Shown here: in pieces, positions 1 to 5,596 of the stretch | How the letters are laid out: each line of letters opens with the position of its first letter | Position numbering within the stretch: the first letter of the stretch is position 1 | DNA from: an uncultured Oscillospiraceae bacterium | GTDB lineage: Bacteria > Bacillota > Clostridia > Oscillospirales > Oscillospiraceae | Length of the DNA stretch: 26,311 nucleotides | Assembly: GCA_910584805.1 (NCBI GenBank) | Contig: CAJUCB010000014.1 | Location: forward strand, 1-26,311 | Direction: 5' to 3' | Notes under the pieces: generated by a model | Told to the model about the DNA's origin: nothing | The model's database searches: none | Seen by the model: only the letters and a program-made list of their open reading frames with translations | Made by a program: the position numbers and the translations under genes

Positions 1-273
<273 letters not shown>

Positions 274-342
274 TGAATAGCTCAGGTTCGAGTGACTTTT
301 TATGCAGGCACTTGTTCCCATTGCTTTGGTTTGCTTTGTTCG

Positions 343-368
343 GTTTTGAGGGTGCAGGCTCTCAAAAC
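343..368 (+). terminator. Terminator-like hairpin in the 23S-5S spacer
   Basis: GTTTTGAG (343-350) pairs with CTCAAAAC (361-368) around a 10-nt loop, and the run GTTTTC follows at once. It has the shape of a weak intrinsic terminator or an RNase processing stem inside the rRNA transcript. Ribosomal transcripts are normally antiterminated, so a processing role is at least as likely. The rest of the 274-558 spacer holds no tRNA that I can recognise. Confidence 0.35.
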
Positions 369-530
369 GTTTTCTTGAGGAAGAAGGAAGAGGAAAAGCG
401 AAGCGCGTTCGCAGGTCTTTGTGATGATAGTGTATCCTCCGTGAGGAAGCTGCAGAATATCCCAAAGGGGTTCTCAAAGTGCTCTGTTTCCCACAGTGCT
501 GCAAAGAGAACCAGCGCAAAGCTCTTTTTG

Positions 531-558
531 CTTACTTTTTCTTTCAAGAAAAAGTAAG
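531..558. repeat. Perfect 13-bp inverted repeat just before 5S rRNA
   Basis: CTTACTTTTTCTT (531-543) and AAGAAAAAGTAAG (546-558) are perfect reverse complements with only two bases between them. The repeat ends at the base before the inferred 5S start. As RNA it would form a long A/U-rich duplex. It may be a 5S maturation stem or a copy of a dispersed palindromic repeat; the sequence alone cannot separate these. Confidence 0.6.
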
Positions 559-674
<116 letters not shown>

Positions 675-676
675 AG

Positions 677-712
677 AAAAGCAGAGTGGTCGAAAGACTG
701 CCCTGCTTTTTT
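677..712 (+). terminator. Intrinsic terminator of the rrn operon
   Basis: AAAAGCAG (677-684) pairs with CTGCTTTT (703-710). An inner stem with two wobble pairs is closed by a GAAA tetraloop (691-695 region), and a T run follows to 712. It lies just after 5S and is the obvious end of the rRNA transcript. Confidence 0.85.
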
Positions 713-745
713 GCAATTCGGAATACTTAGACAGGAGGAACTACC

Positions 746-1222
746 ATGGAAATGAGACGGAAGGAATTGGCGGTCACAGACCCGAAGGAACTGGACGAGA
801 TCATCCTAAGCTGTGACTGCCTGCGACTAGCCCTGCCTGATGGGGACTACCCCTACATTGTCCCCCTGAACTTTGGCTACTCCCGCCAGGATGGCCAAGT
901 AAAATTCTACATCCACAGCGCTGGCGCAGGGAAGAAGATCGAGCTGATGCGGCGTGAGAAGCGGGGCAGCTTTGAGCTGGATACCCAGCACCGCCTGAAA
1001 ACCGGAGAGCAGGCCTGCAATTATGCCATGGCTTACCGCAGTGCCACAGGCCGCTGCCAAATCACAGAACTGACCACCCCGGAGGAGAAGGCCGCAGGCT
1101 TGCAGGTCATTATGTCCCACTACTCTGACCGGACAGATTGGACCTTTGCGCCGGCAACCTTGGAAAAAACCTGTGTGTTCTGCCTGACCGTGACGGAGAT
1201 CAACGGAAGAAAGCATGACTAA
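746..1222 (+). CDS. Nim-like pyridoxamine 5'-phosphate oxidase family flavoprotein
   Basis: The 158-residue product matches the FMN-binding split-barrel family that includes the nitroimidazole resistance (Nim) proteins. Visible family segments are PYIVPLNFGY near residues 36-45, YIHSAGAGKKIELMRR at 55-70, which would line the FMN site, and the CNYAMAYRSATGR stretch at 91-103. The start is fixed by AGGAGG at 733-738. Members are probably reductases or flavin/heme-binding proteins; nitroimidazole reduction is known only for some, so the substrate is unknown here. The start lies only 33 bases beyond the rRNA terminator and I see no convincing promoter between them, so it may live on read-through. 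A strong terminator follows. Confidence 0.85.
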   Translation: MEMRRKELAVTDPKELDEIILSCDCLRLALPDGDYPYIVPLNFGYSRQDGQVKFYIHSAGAGKKIELMRREKRGSFELDTQHRLKTGEQACNYAMAYRSATGRCQITELTTPEEKAAGLQVIMSHYSDRTDWTFAPATLEKTCVFCLTVTEINGRKHD

Positions 1223-1230
1223 ATGGAAAA

Positions 1231-1264
1231 GTGCCGCACTCGTTTCTGAGTGCGGCGCTTTTTG
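1231..1264. terminator. Bidirectional intrinsic terminator
   Basis: GCCGCACTC (1233-1241) and GAGTGCGGC (1248-1256) form a perfect 9-bp GC-rich stem with a 6-nt loop, extended by outer pairs. It is flanked by AAAA on the left and TTTTT on the right, so it can end both the Nim-like gene on the plus strand and the flavodoxin gene arriving on the minus strand. Confidence 0.92.
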
Positions 1265-1278
1265 TGTGGAACAGACAA

Positions 1279-1809
1279 TCAATGTTCTCGGAGATAGGCC
1301 AGCAAAGGCTCGATGTATTCCAGAGACTTGTGGTCAAAGGACTGGGCAATGGCCTCTTGAAAGAGCAAATCCTCTGGCGTCTTGTTCTTCTTTTTCTTCA
1401 CCATAGCTGCCGCTGCCTTCATCATCAGCTTATCTGGCAGAGACATTTTCTCGTAGTTTAGTCCGCCCTGCATATAGAAATGGGGCAGGCTGGACAATTC
1501 TTCGGCAGTGAGAGTGTTGGCCCAAAACCTGTTTACAATATCCTCGGCGGCGTTGGGGGTGGCCCCGGTGACAAAGAGAACCAGCCTAGGATTCCCGCTG
1601 CGCTTCACCAGAGCTTTGGCCTTGTCAAAGCTGTCGATGTGCTCGGCATAGGCGCGGCTGCCGAAAATCACCGTGTCGCAGCCGGACAAAAGCTCCACCG
1701 ACGCCTCCTGAAGGGGGACGGCGGGACAGGAGAGGGCGGCGGCAATTTGCTCTGCGTACCATTTGGTGAAGCCGGTGCTGCTCTTGTAGATGATGATGGT
1801 TTTGTTCAT
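1279..1809 (-). CDS. Flavodoxin-domain protein
   Basis: The 176-residue protein opens with a beta strand and an FMN phosphate loop (YKSSTGFTKWYAE, residues 8-20), then has the second flavodoxin landmark FGSRAYAEHID at 49-59. This matches the flavodoxin-like family related to menaquinone-dependent protoporphyrinogen oxidase (HemG-type) rather than short classical flavodoxins. A role as an FMN electron carrier or small oxidoreductase is expected, cytoplasmic, with unknown partner. No heme genes sit beside it. The start has a good GGAGGGG site, and a promoter is visible upstream (1883-1911). The lysine-rich segment near residues 131-143 (KAAAAMVKKKKNK) is unusual for a flavodoxin and could contact a membrane or nucleic acid; that is speculation. 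Confidence 0.85.
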   Translation of the reverse strand: MNKTIIIYKSSTGFTKWYAEQIAAALSCPAVPLQEASVELLSGCDTVIFGSRAYAEHIDSFDKAKALVKRSGNPRLVLFVTGATPNAAEDIVNRFWANTLTAEELSSLPHFYMQGGLNYEKMSLPDKLMMKAAAAMVKKKKNKTPEDLLFQEAIAQSFDHKSLEYIEPLLAYLREH

Positions 1810-1882
1810 AGGCCCCTCCTTCTTTTTTCGGTCTGCTTGCTATCGTGAAAGTTAGTTGACCGTGTATGAAAGTTGTCTGACC

Positions 1883-1911
1883 AGTATACCATGGGGAGAA
1901 CGTCTTTGCAA
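1883..1911 (-). promoter_or_regulatory. Sigma-A promoter for the flavodoxin gene
   Basis: Read on the minus strand, TTGCAA (1906-1911), a 17-bp spacer and TATACT (1883-1888) preceded by TGG form an extended -10 promoter. The expected leader is about 65 nt. It sits 17 bases past the stop of the acetyltransferase gene, for which I see no separate terminator. Confidence 0.7.
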
Positions 1912-1927
1912 GGGCGGGACTGCCGCG

Positions 1928-2563
1928 TTATGCCTCTGACAGCAGGGCGGAAAGCTCCCCCGCCTGGATGGCCGGGAGTAGAGGAGCGAGTTTCGCCTCC
2001 GGCCAGTCCCACCACTGGAGCTGGAGGAGGTGGGCGATGGTGGCCTCGTCATAGCGTTTCCGGATGGGCCGGGCGGGGACACCACCCACAATGGTATAGG
2101 GTGGGACATCCCGGGTGACCACGGAGCGGGCTGCGATGATGGCTCCGTCCCCAATGGTGACGCCGGAGAGGATCACAGCCTCATAGCCAATCCAAACGTC
2201 GTTGCCAATGCTGATGTCCCCGCGATTCTCCCAGGCCTGGGTGAGCTGGTGCCAGGGTTGGCCCCACTCCTCATAGAAGAGGGGGAAGGGATAGGTTGAG
2301 AGGGAGGAAAGGCTGTGGTTGGCGCTGGTGAAGAGGAACTTTGCCCCGCAGGCAATGGAGCAAAAGCGCCCGATGCACAGCTTATCCCCGTTGATGGGGT
2401 AGTGGTAGAGCACATTGTTCTCCTGAAAGCCTCTGGGGTCATGGACGAAGTCGTGGTACATGGTAAAGTCCCCCACCTGGATGTTGGGGTCGGTGACGAC
2501 GCTTTGCAGGTAAACGGTCTGCCGGTCGTCAGAGCGGGGATAGATTCGTTGTTTGTTTGCCAT
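1928..2563 (-). CDS. XAT/Vat-family acetyltransferase (left-handed beta-helix)
   Basis: The 211-residue protein has the length and hexapeptide-repeat pattern of xenobiotic acetyltransferases such as streptogramin A acetyltransferases (Vat) and CatB chloramphenicol acetyltransferases. The candidate catalytic His83 lies in the family segment FTSANHSL (78-85). Turn motifs IGNDVWIGYEAVILSGVTIGDGAII (from 119 on, split by turns) form the beta-helix, and the VGGVPARPIRKRY end (159-171) is typical. It would transfer acetyl from acetyl-CoA to a hydroxyl of a drug or sugar. The start at 2563 is supported by GGAGG; upstream codons in frame have no such site. Drug resistance is possible but unproven, since many clostridial homologues have no known substrate. 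Confidence 0.88.
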   Translation of the reverse strand: MANKQRIYPRSDDRQTVYLQSVVTDPNIQVGDFTMYHDFVHDPRGFQENNVLYHYPINGDKLCIGRFCSIACGAKFLFTSANHSLSSLSTYPFPLFYEEWGQPWHQLTQAWENRGDISIGNDVWIGYEAVILSGVTIGDGAIIAARSVVTRDVPPYTIVGGVPARPIRKRYDEATIAHLLQLQWWDWPEAKLAPLLPAIQAGELSALLSEA

Positions 2564-2596
2564 GGTATGGCCTCCTGTTCTTGTTGGGATGAGAAC

Positions 2597-2626
2597 AGTG
2601 TACCCCTGGAACCGGTGGGGACGCAA
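2597..2626 (-). promoter_or_regulatory. Sigma-A promoter for the XAT acetyltransferase gene
   Basis: On the minus strand TTGCGT (2621-2626), an 18-bp spacer and TACACT (2597-2602) precede the gene start by about 35 bases. The spacing to the GGAGG site fits a short leader. Confidence 0.6.
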
Positions 2627-2643
2627 TCCACCAAACACTTCGG

Positions 2644-2677
2644 AAAAGAAAAGGGGACTGCCGGATGGGCAGCCCCC
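2644..2677 (-). terminator. Intrinsic terminator after the CD3324-type gene
   Basis: On the minus strand GGGGCTGCCC (2667-2676) pairs with GGCAGTCCCC (2653-2662) with one bulged base and a 4-nt loop, followed by TTTTCTTTT (2644-2652). It lies just beyond the stop of the small HTH gene and separates it from the acetyltransferase promoter. Confidence 0.85.
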
Positions 2678-2682
2678 TGGGG

Positions 2683-2946
2683 TCATTTCGCATAGACGAT
2701 TTTCCGGATGGCGGAGACGGAGAGGTGGTACTCCTGGGCCAAGGTGTCGAAAGAGACACCCCGGCGGCGTTCCGCCCGGATGGCTTCGTTGCGCCGGTCC
2801 AGCGCCTGCCGGGAGCCGGAGACTTCCCCCCAAGCCCGGTGGGCTGTCCCCTTGGTGGGGACATAGAGGTAGCCTCCCTGGACATAGTGCTGCAGCTCCT
2901 GCAATAGGGCGGCGGGGAGGACGGCGGCGGCGTTGTGGTGTTTCAT
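2683..2946 (-). CDS. CD3324-type small helix-turn-helix protein
   Basis: The 87-residue protein matches a clostridial family of short HTH proteins (CD3324-like, related to the Mor/C activator fold). Landmarks are VQGGYLYVPTKG (22-33), a basic segment DRRNEAIRAERRRG (50-63), and a C-terminal helix-turn-helix SFDTLAQEYHLSVSAIRKIV (65-84). It probably binds DNA as a regulator; no target is evident. The start has a clear AAGGAGG site about 5 bases upstream. The same reading frame stays open for some 25 codons further upstream without a start codon, across the end of a palindromic element (3023-3065). Confidence 0.8.
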   Translation of the reverse strand: MKHHNAAAVLPAALLQELQHYVQGGYLYVPTKGTAHRAWGEVSGSRQALDRRNEAIRAERRRGVSFDTLAQEYHLSVSAIRKIVYAK

Positions 2947-3004
2947 GGCTTCCTCCTTACGATGGGGTTTCAGGAACGCCAGAAACTGGACGCGGCCAAG
3001 GGGC

Positions 3005-3100
3005 TCAAAGGCTCCCAGAGTTGCTCCACGCAGGGGCCGCGCCGGTCACTGGCTGTGCGTGGAGCCAAACATCGCATTTTCGTTTTTCATTCTGACACAT
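3005..3100 (-). CDS. Possible 31-residue small ORF within a palindromic element
   Basis: An ATG at 3098-3100 follows an excellent AAGGAGG site (3108-3114 region, 7 bases away), opening a 31-codon frame that ends at 3005. A second overlapping frame of 14 codons starts at 3090. Neither resembles a protein I can name. The interval contains a perfect 10-bp inverted repeat (3023-3032 with 3056-3065). The block may be a dispersed element or a leader of the HTH gene rather than a true gene, so coding status is uncertain. Confidence 0.3.
   Translation of the reverse strand: MCQNEKRKCDVWLHAQPVTGAAPAWSNSGSL
3023..3065. repeat. 10-bp inverted repeat, stem-loop element
   Basis: GCTCCACGCA (3023-3032) and TGCGTGGAGC (3056-3065) are perfect reverse complements around a GC-rich 23-nt centre. 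It occupies the otherwise gene-free gap between the HTH-superoxide reductase gene and the CD3324-type gene and has no T run, so it is not a terminator. Confidence 0.75.
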
Positions 3101-3127
3101 GGAGTGCCTCCTTAGGCCATAGGACGG

Positions 3128-3712
3128 TTAGATGTTCTGATAAAAAAGCCCGTGCTGGGTGCAGTACCACAGGAGCTTCCCGTGGGAAGCGGCGGGTAGG
3201 CGGACTTGCAGGTCCCATTCCGGGTAGAGCTTCCGCAAAAGCATGCTATCTCCTGTGAGCAGGGCCACGAAGGAGATGGAGTGCCCCTTTTCCATGGGGT
3301 GGCGGGTGGTGAGGAAGAGTTCTCCGTCCACAGACTCCATAGAGAGCTGATGGACTTCCTCCGCTTTCTGGGGCTGAAGCGGGGTCAACTTCTTTCCGCA
3401 GCAGGAGAGTGTGGGTTCTGCCAGGGCTGTGACCAGATTGCCACAGGCGGGGCAGACGTAAAGGTTCATTTTTTTCATAGTGCCTCCTAATGGTTCGTTG
3501 CTGTCCAGTTGGCCGGAGAGGAGGCCCTCCAGCTCCACCCCCAGGACCTGGGCCAGGGCAGGCAGCAGGGAGACGTCGGGACAGCCCAGGCCTCGCTCCC
3601 ACTTGGAGACGGCCTTGTCGCAGACGTTGAGCTGTAGCGCCAGTTGGCGCTGGGTGAGCTTGTGTTCCGTGCGCAGGCGGCGGATGAGTGCGCCGATTAA
3701 GTTTGTATCCAT
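3128..3712 (-). CDS. XRE helix-turn-helix / superoxide reductase (desulfoferrodoxin) fusion
   Basis: Residues 5-60 form a Cro/C1-type HTH (LRTEHKLTQRQLALQLNV, KAVSKWERG). Residues 79-194 are a desulfoferrodoxin. The rubredoxin-like iron centre I has Cys87, Cys90, Cys104 and Cys105. Centre II, the superoxide-reducing iron site, keeps all five ligands: His121, His138 and His144 (HPMEKGH) and Cys184 with His187 (CTQHG). The catalytic-site lysine normally just before the first His is Val120 here; the glutamate before it is kept. HTH-Dx-SOR fusions are a known superoxide reductase class; the family detoxifies superoxide in anaerobes, and the HTH may make it a redox-responsive regulator. A second start with its own AGGAGG lies inside the gene at Met79 (3476-3478). 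Promoter visible at 3739-3767. Confidence 0.9.
   Translation of the reverse strand: MDTNLIGALIRRLRTEHKLTQRQLALQLNVCDKAVSKWERGLGCPDVSLLPALAQVLGVELEGLLSGQLDSNEPLGGTMKKMNLYVCPACGNLVTALAEPTLSCCGKKLTPLQPQKAEEVHQLSMESVDGELFLTTRHPMEKGHSISFVALLTGDSMLLRKLYPEWDLQVRLPAASHGKLLWYCTQHGLFYQNI
3476..3488 (-). promoter_or_regulatory. Internal ribosome binding site and start at the domain junction
   Basis: AGGAGG (complement of 3483-3488) lies 4 bases before an in-frame ATG (3476-3478) exactly where the HTH domain ends and the desulfoferrodoxin domain begins. Translation from here would give a free 116-residue desulfoferrodoxin (3128-3478) from the same mRNA. Confidence 0.65.
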
Positions 3713-3738
3713 GAGGACTTCCCCTCCATTCGCGCTTT

Positions 3739-3767
3739 ATGATAGCATGGATGGGGCGGGATTGCAA
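3739..3767 (-). promoter_or_regulatory. Sigma-A promoter for the HTH-superoxide reductase gene
   Basis: On the minus strand TTGCAA (3762-3767), a 17-bp spacer and TATCAT (3739-3744) preceded by TGC. The start codon is about 27 bases from the -10, giving a leader of roughly 20 nt. Confidence 0.7.
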
Positions 3768-3810
3768 TCGACGGTCCGTAGAGTGGGGGATCAAAGGGGA
3801 GAGGGGGATA

Positions 3811-3839
3811 TTTCCACCAGGCGGGATTTGTGGTATCAT
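3811..3839 (+). promoter_or_regulatory. Candidate sigma-A promoter for the YdeI-like gene
   Basis: TTTCCA (3811-3816), a 17-bp spacer and TATCAT (3834-3839) with an upstream TGTGG extension. It diverges from the promoter of the HTH-superoxide reductase gene, about 45 bp away. Confidence 0.55.
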
Positions 3840-3865
3840 GGAAAAAAGAAAAGGAGGGGTGTACT

Positions 3866-4426
3866 ATGGACGATGCTATGGAATTTGCCAGCAGGGAGGC
3901 GTTTCGGCAATGGCTTTCGGTGCATTGCCAGTCCAAGGAAGGCATCTGGCTGCTCTTTGGCAAAGCCGGTGGACCAAAAACCATCAAGGCGGGGGAGGCC
4001 CTGGAAGAGGCGCTCTGCTTTGGCTGGATCGACGGGCAGATGCAGCGCATCGACGAAAAAACCTATAAGAAATATTTTTCCATGCGCCGGGAGAAGAGCA
4101 AGTGGTCGGAGAAAAATAAGGCCCTAGTTGCAAAATTGGAGGAGCAGGGGCGGATGACTGATTTTGGCCGGGAGAAAATCCAAGAGGCCAAGGAGAATGG
4201 ACAGTGGGACGCACCAAAGGCCCCAGCGGTGACAGAGGAACAAATCGCCAGCGTATCCGCCCTGCTGGCGGGCGCTGAACCCGCTTACACAAATTTTCAG
4301 GCCATGTCCCCCTCGGTGAAGAAAACCTACACCCGGGCGTATTATGACGCCAAGACCCCGGCGGGACGGGAGAAACGGATCGCCTGGATGGTAGACCGGC
4401 TCAACCAAAACTTGAAACCCATGTAA
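3866..4426 (+). CDS. YdeI/OmpD-associated family protein
   Basis: The 186-residue protein matches the YdeI/OmpD-associated family, often described as bacteriocin-protection proteins. Diagnostic segments are the N-terminal EAFRQWLSVH region (11-20), EALCFGWIDGQMQRID (48-63) and the basic SMRREKSKWSEKN (72-84); a second helical domain follows (about 130-186). The biochemical role of the family is unsettled; a link to resistance against antimicrobial peptides or stress is known only for a few members. The start at 3866 is chosen over an upstream in-frame codon at 3830 because AAGGAGGG (3850-3857) fits it and the upstream one lies in the promoter. Confidence 0.85.
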   Translation: MDDAMEFASREAFRQWLSVHCQSKEGIWLLFGKAGGPKTIKAGEALEEALCFGWIDGQMQRIDEKTYKKYFSMRREKSKWSEKNKALVAKLEEQGRMTDFGREKIQEAKENGQWDAPKAPAVTEEQIASVSALLAGAEPAYTNFQAMSPSVKKTYTRAYYDAKTPAGREKRIAWMVDRLNQNLKPM

Positions 4427-4430
4427 CAGA

Positions 4431-4464
4431 ATGGCGGGGCCTCCGAATGAGGAGGCCCCGCCAT
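4431..4464. terminator. Long GC-rich hairpin between convergent genes
   Basis: TGGCGGGGCCTCC (4432-4444) and GGAGGCCCCGCCA (4451-4463) form a perfect 13-bp stem with a 6-nt loop. It sits between the convergent YdeI-like and VOC genes. The flanking T runs are short on both sides, so it probably serves as a shared, moderately efficient terminator. Confidence 0.75.
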
Positions 4465-4473
4465 TTGATGGGC

Positions 4474-4833
4474 TCAAAGGTATTCTACCAACTGTACTGC
4501 GTACCCATCCGGGTCAAGGAGGAAGTAGAACTTCATGGTGGGGTTGGGGGACACCGGCGGCGGTACTGCCACCCCCTGGTCTGCCAGCTTCTGCAACAGG
4601 GCGGCCATGTCCGCTGGGGCGAAGCCCAGGGACAGACCCTGGCCGGGGGCTTCCAGCTTGGGGCCGACCTTGCGGATCAGCTCTAGCTTGGTGCCCTCCC
4701 CATCTCCCAGCATGGCGATCTCGTTGGGGCCGGCAGGGAAGCGCTCCGCCACAGGCAGGCCCAGCAGGTCATGGTAAAAGGCGAGGCTGCGGTCCAGGTC
4801 GCTGACCTGGATGGTGGTCCAGACAAATTTCAT
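4474..4833 (-). CDS. VOC (glyoxalase/bleomycin resistance) superfamily protein
   Basis: The 119-residue protein has the paired beta-alpha-beta-beta-beta modules of the vicinal oxygen chelate fold. Landmarks are SDLDRSLAFYHDLLGLPV (11-28), LELI (50-53), and DPDGYAVQLVEYL at the end (107-119). Of the four usual metal positions, the glutamates Glu51 and Glu117 are present, but the first histidine position is occupied by Trp5 or Thr6, and the second-module histidine (GLSLGF, 67-71) is missing. True glyoxalase I activity is therefore unlikely; ligand binding or another VOC reaction is possible. The start is set by AGGAGGG upstream and the promoter at 4867-4896. Longer upstream frame would overlap that promoter. 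Confidence 0.85.
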   Translation of the reverse strand: MKFVWTTIQVSDLDRSLAFYHDLLGLPVAERFPAGPNEIAMLGDGEGTKLELIRKVGPKLEAPGQGLSLGFAPADMAALLQKLADQGVAVPPPVSPNPTMKFYFLLDPDGYAVQLVEYL

Positions 4834-4866
4834 GGGGAAACCCTCCTTGTAATTCTGTGTCATTTC

Positions 4867-4896
4867 AGTATACCACAGGGCTTGGCAGAGGCGCAA
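4867..4896 (-). promoter_or_regulatory. Sigma-A promoter for the VOC gene
   Basis: On the minus strand TTGCGC (4891-4896), an 18-bp spacer and TATACT (4867-4872), with the extension CCTGTGG before the -10. The 14-base string CCTGTGGTATACTG is identical in the promoter of the rluA-type gene (10373-10386). Confidence 0.65.
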
Positions 4897-4903
4897 GGAG
4901 GAA

Positions 4904-5533
4904 TTAGGGGCCGAAGAGCTGCCGCTTGCAGCTGTCCAACCACTCAATGGCCTTGAATTTGAACACATAGGGCTGGGAGGACTCGGTCACCAGGGCATAG
5001 TCCTGGCCGGAAAAACCGGCGGTTTTTAGGGCGGTCTCGCTCACCGCCCCCAGGCACAGGGAGGGATAGACCACGCACCACCAGTTGTGCCCTTCCCCCT
5101 CGCCAATGACCACCCGCAAGGCCTGGTAGTTCCCGGCGGGGAGGGCGATGCCCTCATACTGCCGGGTGGGGAACCAGGTATCCTCTAGGGAGACCTGGAC
5201 GGCATAGCCGTAGCCCTGGTTCTGAATCTCCTGGGCGGCAGCCTGGGCCAGGGTGTCCAGGTTGTCTTGGAGCACGGCGGCGGCGGCCTGGACGCCCTCC
5301 TGGCCGGTGAGCAGGGTGCCCGCCTGGGCCAGGACCTTGTCCCGGACTTGGAGCTTTAGGTCTTGGTCCGCCTGGCTGTCGGAGTTGGCCAGGACGTGGA
5401 GGCGGATGACCTTTTCCGCCAGTTGGGCCTGGGCCGTCTCCGCCCAGAGGGCTGTACAGATCAGAACGCCGCAGACCAAGGGAAGGAGGCGGCGCCAGGG
5501 GAAGGAGCAGACTGCACTATGTATCCGTTTCAT
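4904..5533 (-). CDS. spoIIR: Stage II sporulation protein R
   Basis: The 209-residue protein has an N-terminal signal/anchor segment (about 13-35, LLPLVCGVLICTALWAETAQA) and the SpoIIR signature IRLHVLANSDSQADQDLKL (43-61), followed by FPTRQYEGIALPAGNYQALR (121-140) and the tryptophan-rich NWWCVVYPSLC (150-160). In sporulation SpoIIR is made in the forespore under sigma-F and secreted to the intermembrane space, where it triggers SpoIIGA-dependent activation of sigma-E in the mother cell. The ATG at 5533 is preferred; a GTG three codons earlier lies inside the terminator stem. Neither has a good Shine-Dalgarno sequence. A sigma-F-like promoter overlaps the ispE terminator just upstream. Confidence 0.93.
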   Translation of the reverse strand: MKRIHSAVCSFPWRRLLPLVCGVLICTALWAETAQAQLAEKVIRLHVLANSDSQADQDLKLQVRDKVLAQAGTLLTGQEGVQAAAAVLQDNLDTLAQAAAQEIQNQGYGYAVQVSLEDTWFPTRQYEGIALPAGNYQALRVVIGEGEGHNWWCVVYPSLCLGAVSETALKTAGFSGQDYALVTESSQPYVFKFKAIEWLDSCKRQLFGP

Positions 5534-5580
5534 AAAAAACACCGTCCATCTTTTGGGATTTACCCATAGTATGGACGGTG
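5534..5580 (-). terminator. Intrinsic terminator after ispE, abutting spoIIR
   Basis: On the minus strand CACCGTCCAT (5571-5580) pairs perfectly with ATGGACGGTG (5540-5549) and TTTTTT follows (5534-5539). The 21-nt loop can form a small GGG/CCC hairpin. It ends the hemW-ispE transcript one base before the spoIIR ATG. Confidence 0.85.
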
Positions 5581-5596
5581 GATTTTGCTTTTATAC
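5568..5596 (-). promoter_or_regulatory. Candidate sigma-F promoter for spoIIR
   Basis: On the minus strand GTATA (5592-5596, overlapping the ispE stop codon), a 15-bp spacer and GTCCATACT (5568-5576) resemble the forespore sigma-F consensus (GYATA, then GGnnAnAnT), with one mismatch in the -10. The -10 lies in the upstream arm of the ispE terminator, so an mRNA started here would lack that arm and not form the terminator. Confidence 0.5.

Noticed and set aside
274..558. tRNA gene in the 23S-5S spacer
   Set aside because: No acceptor stem, TTCRANTC-like T-loop and anticodon arm in register could be found.
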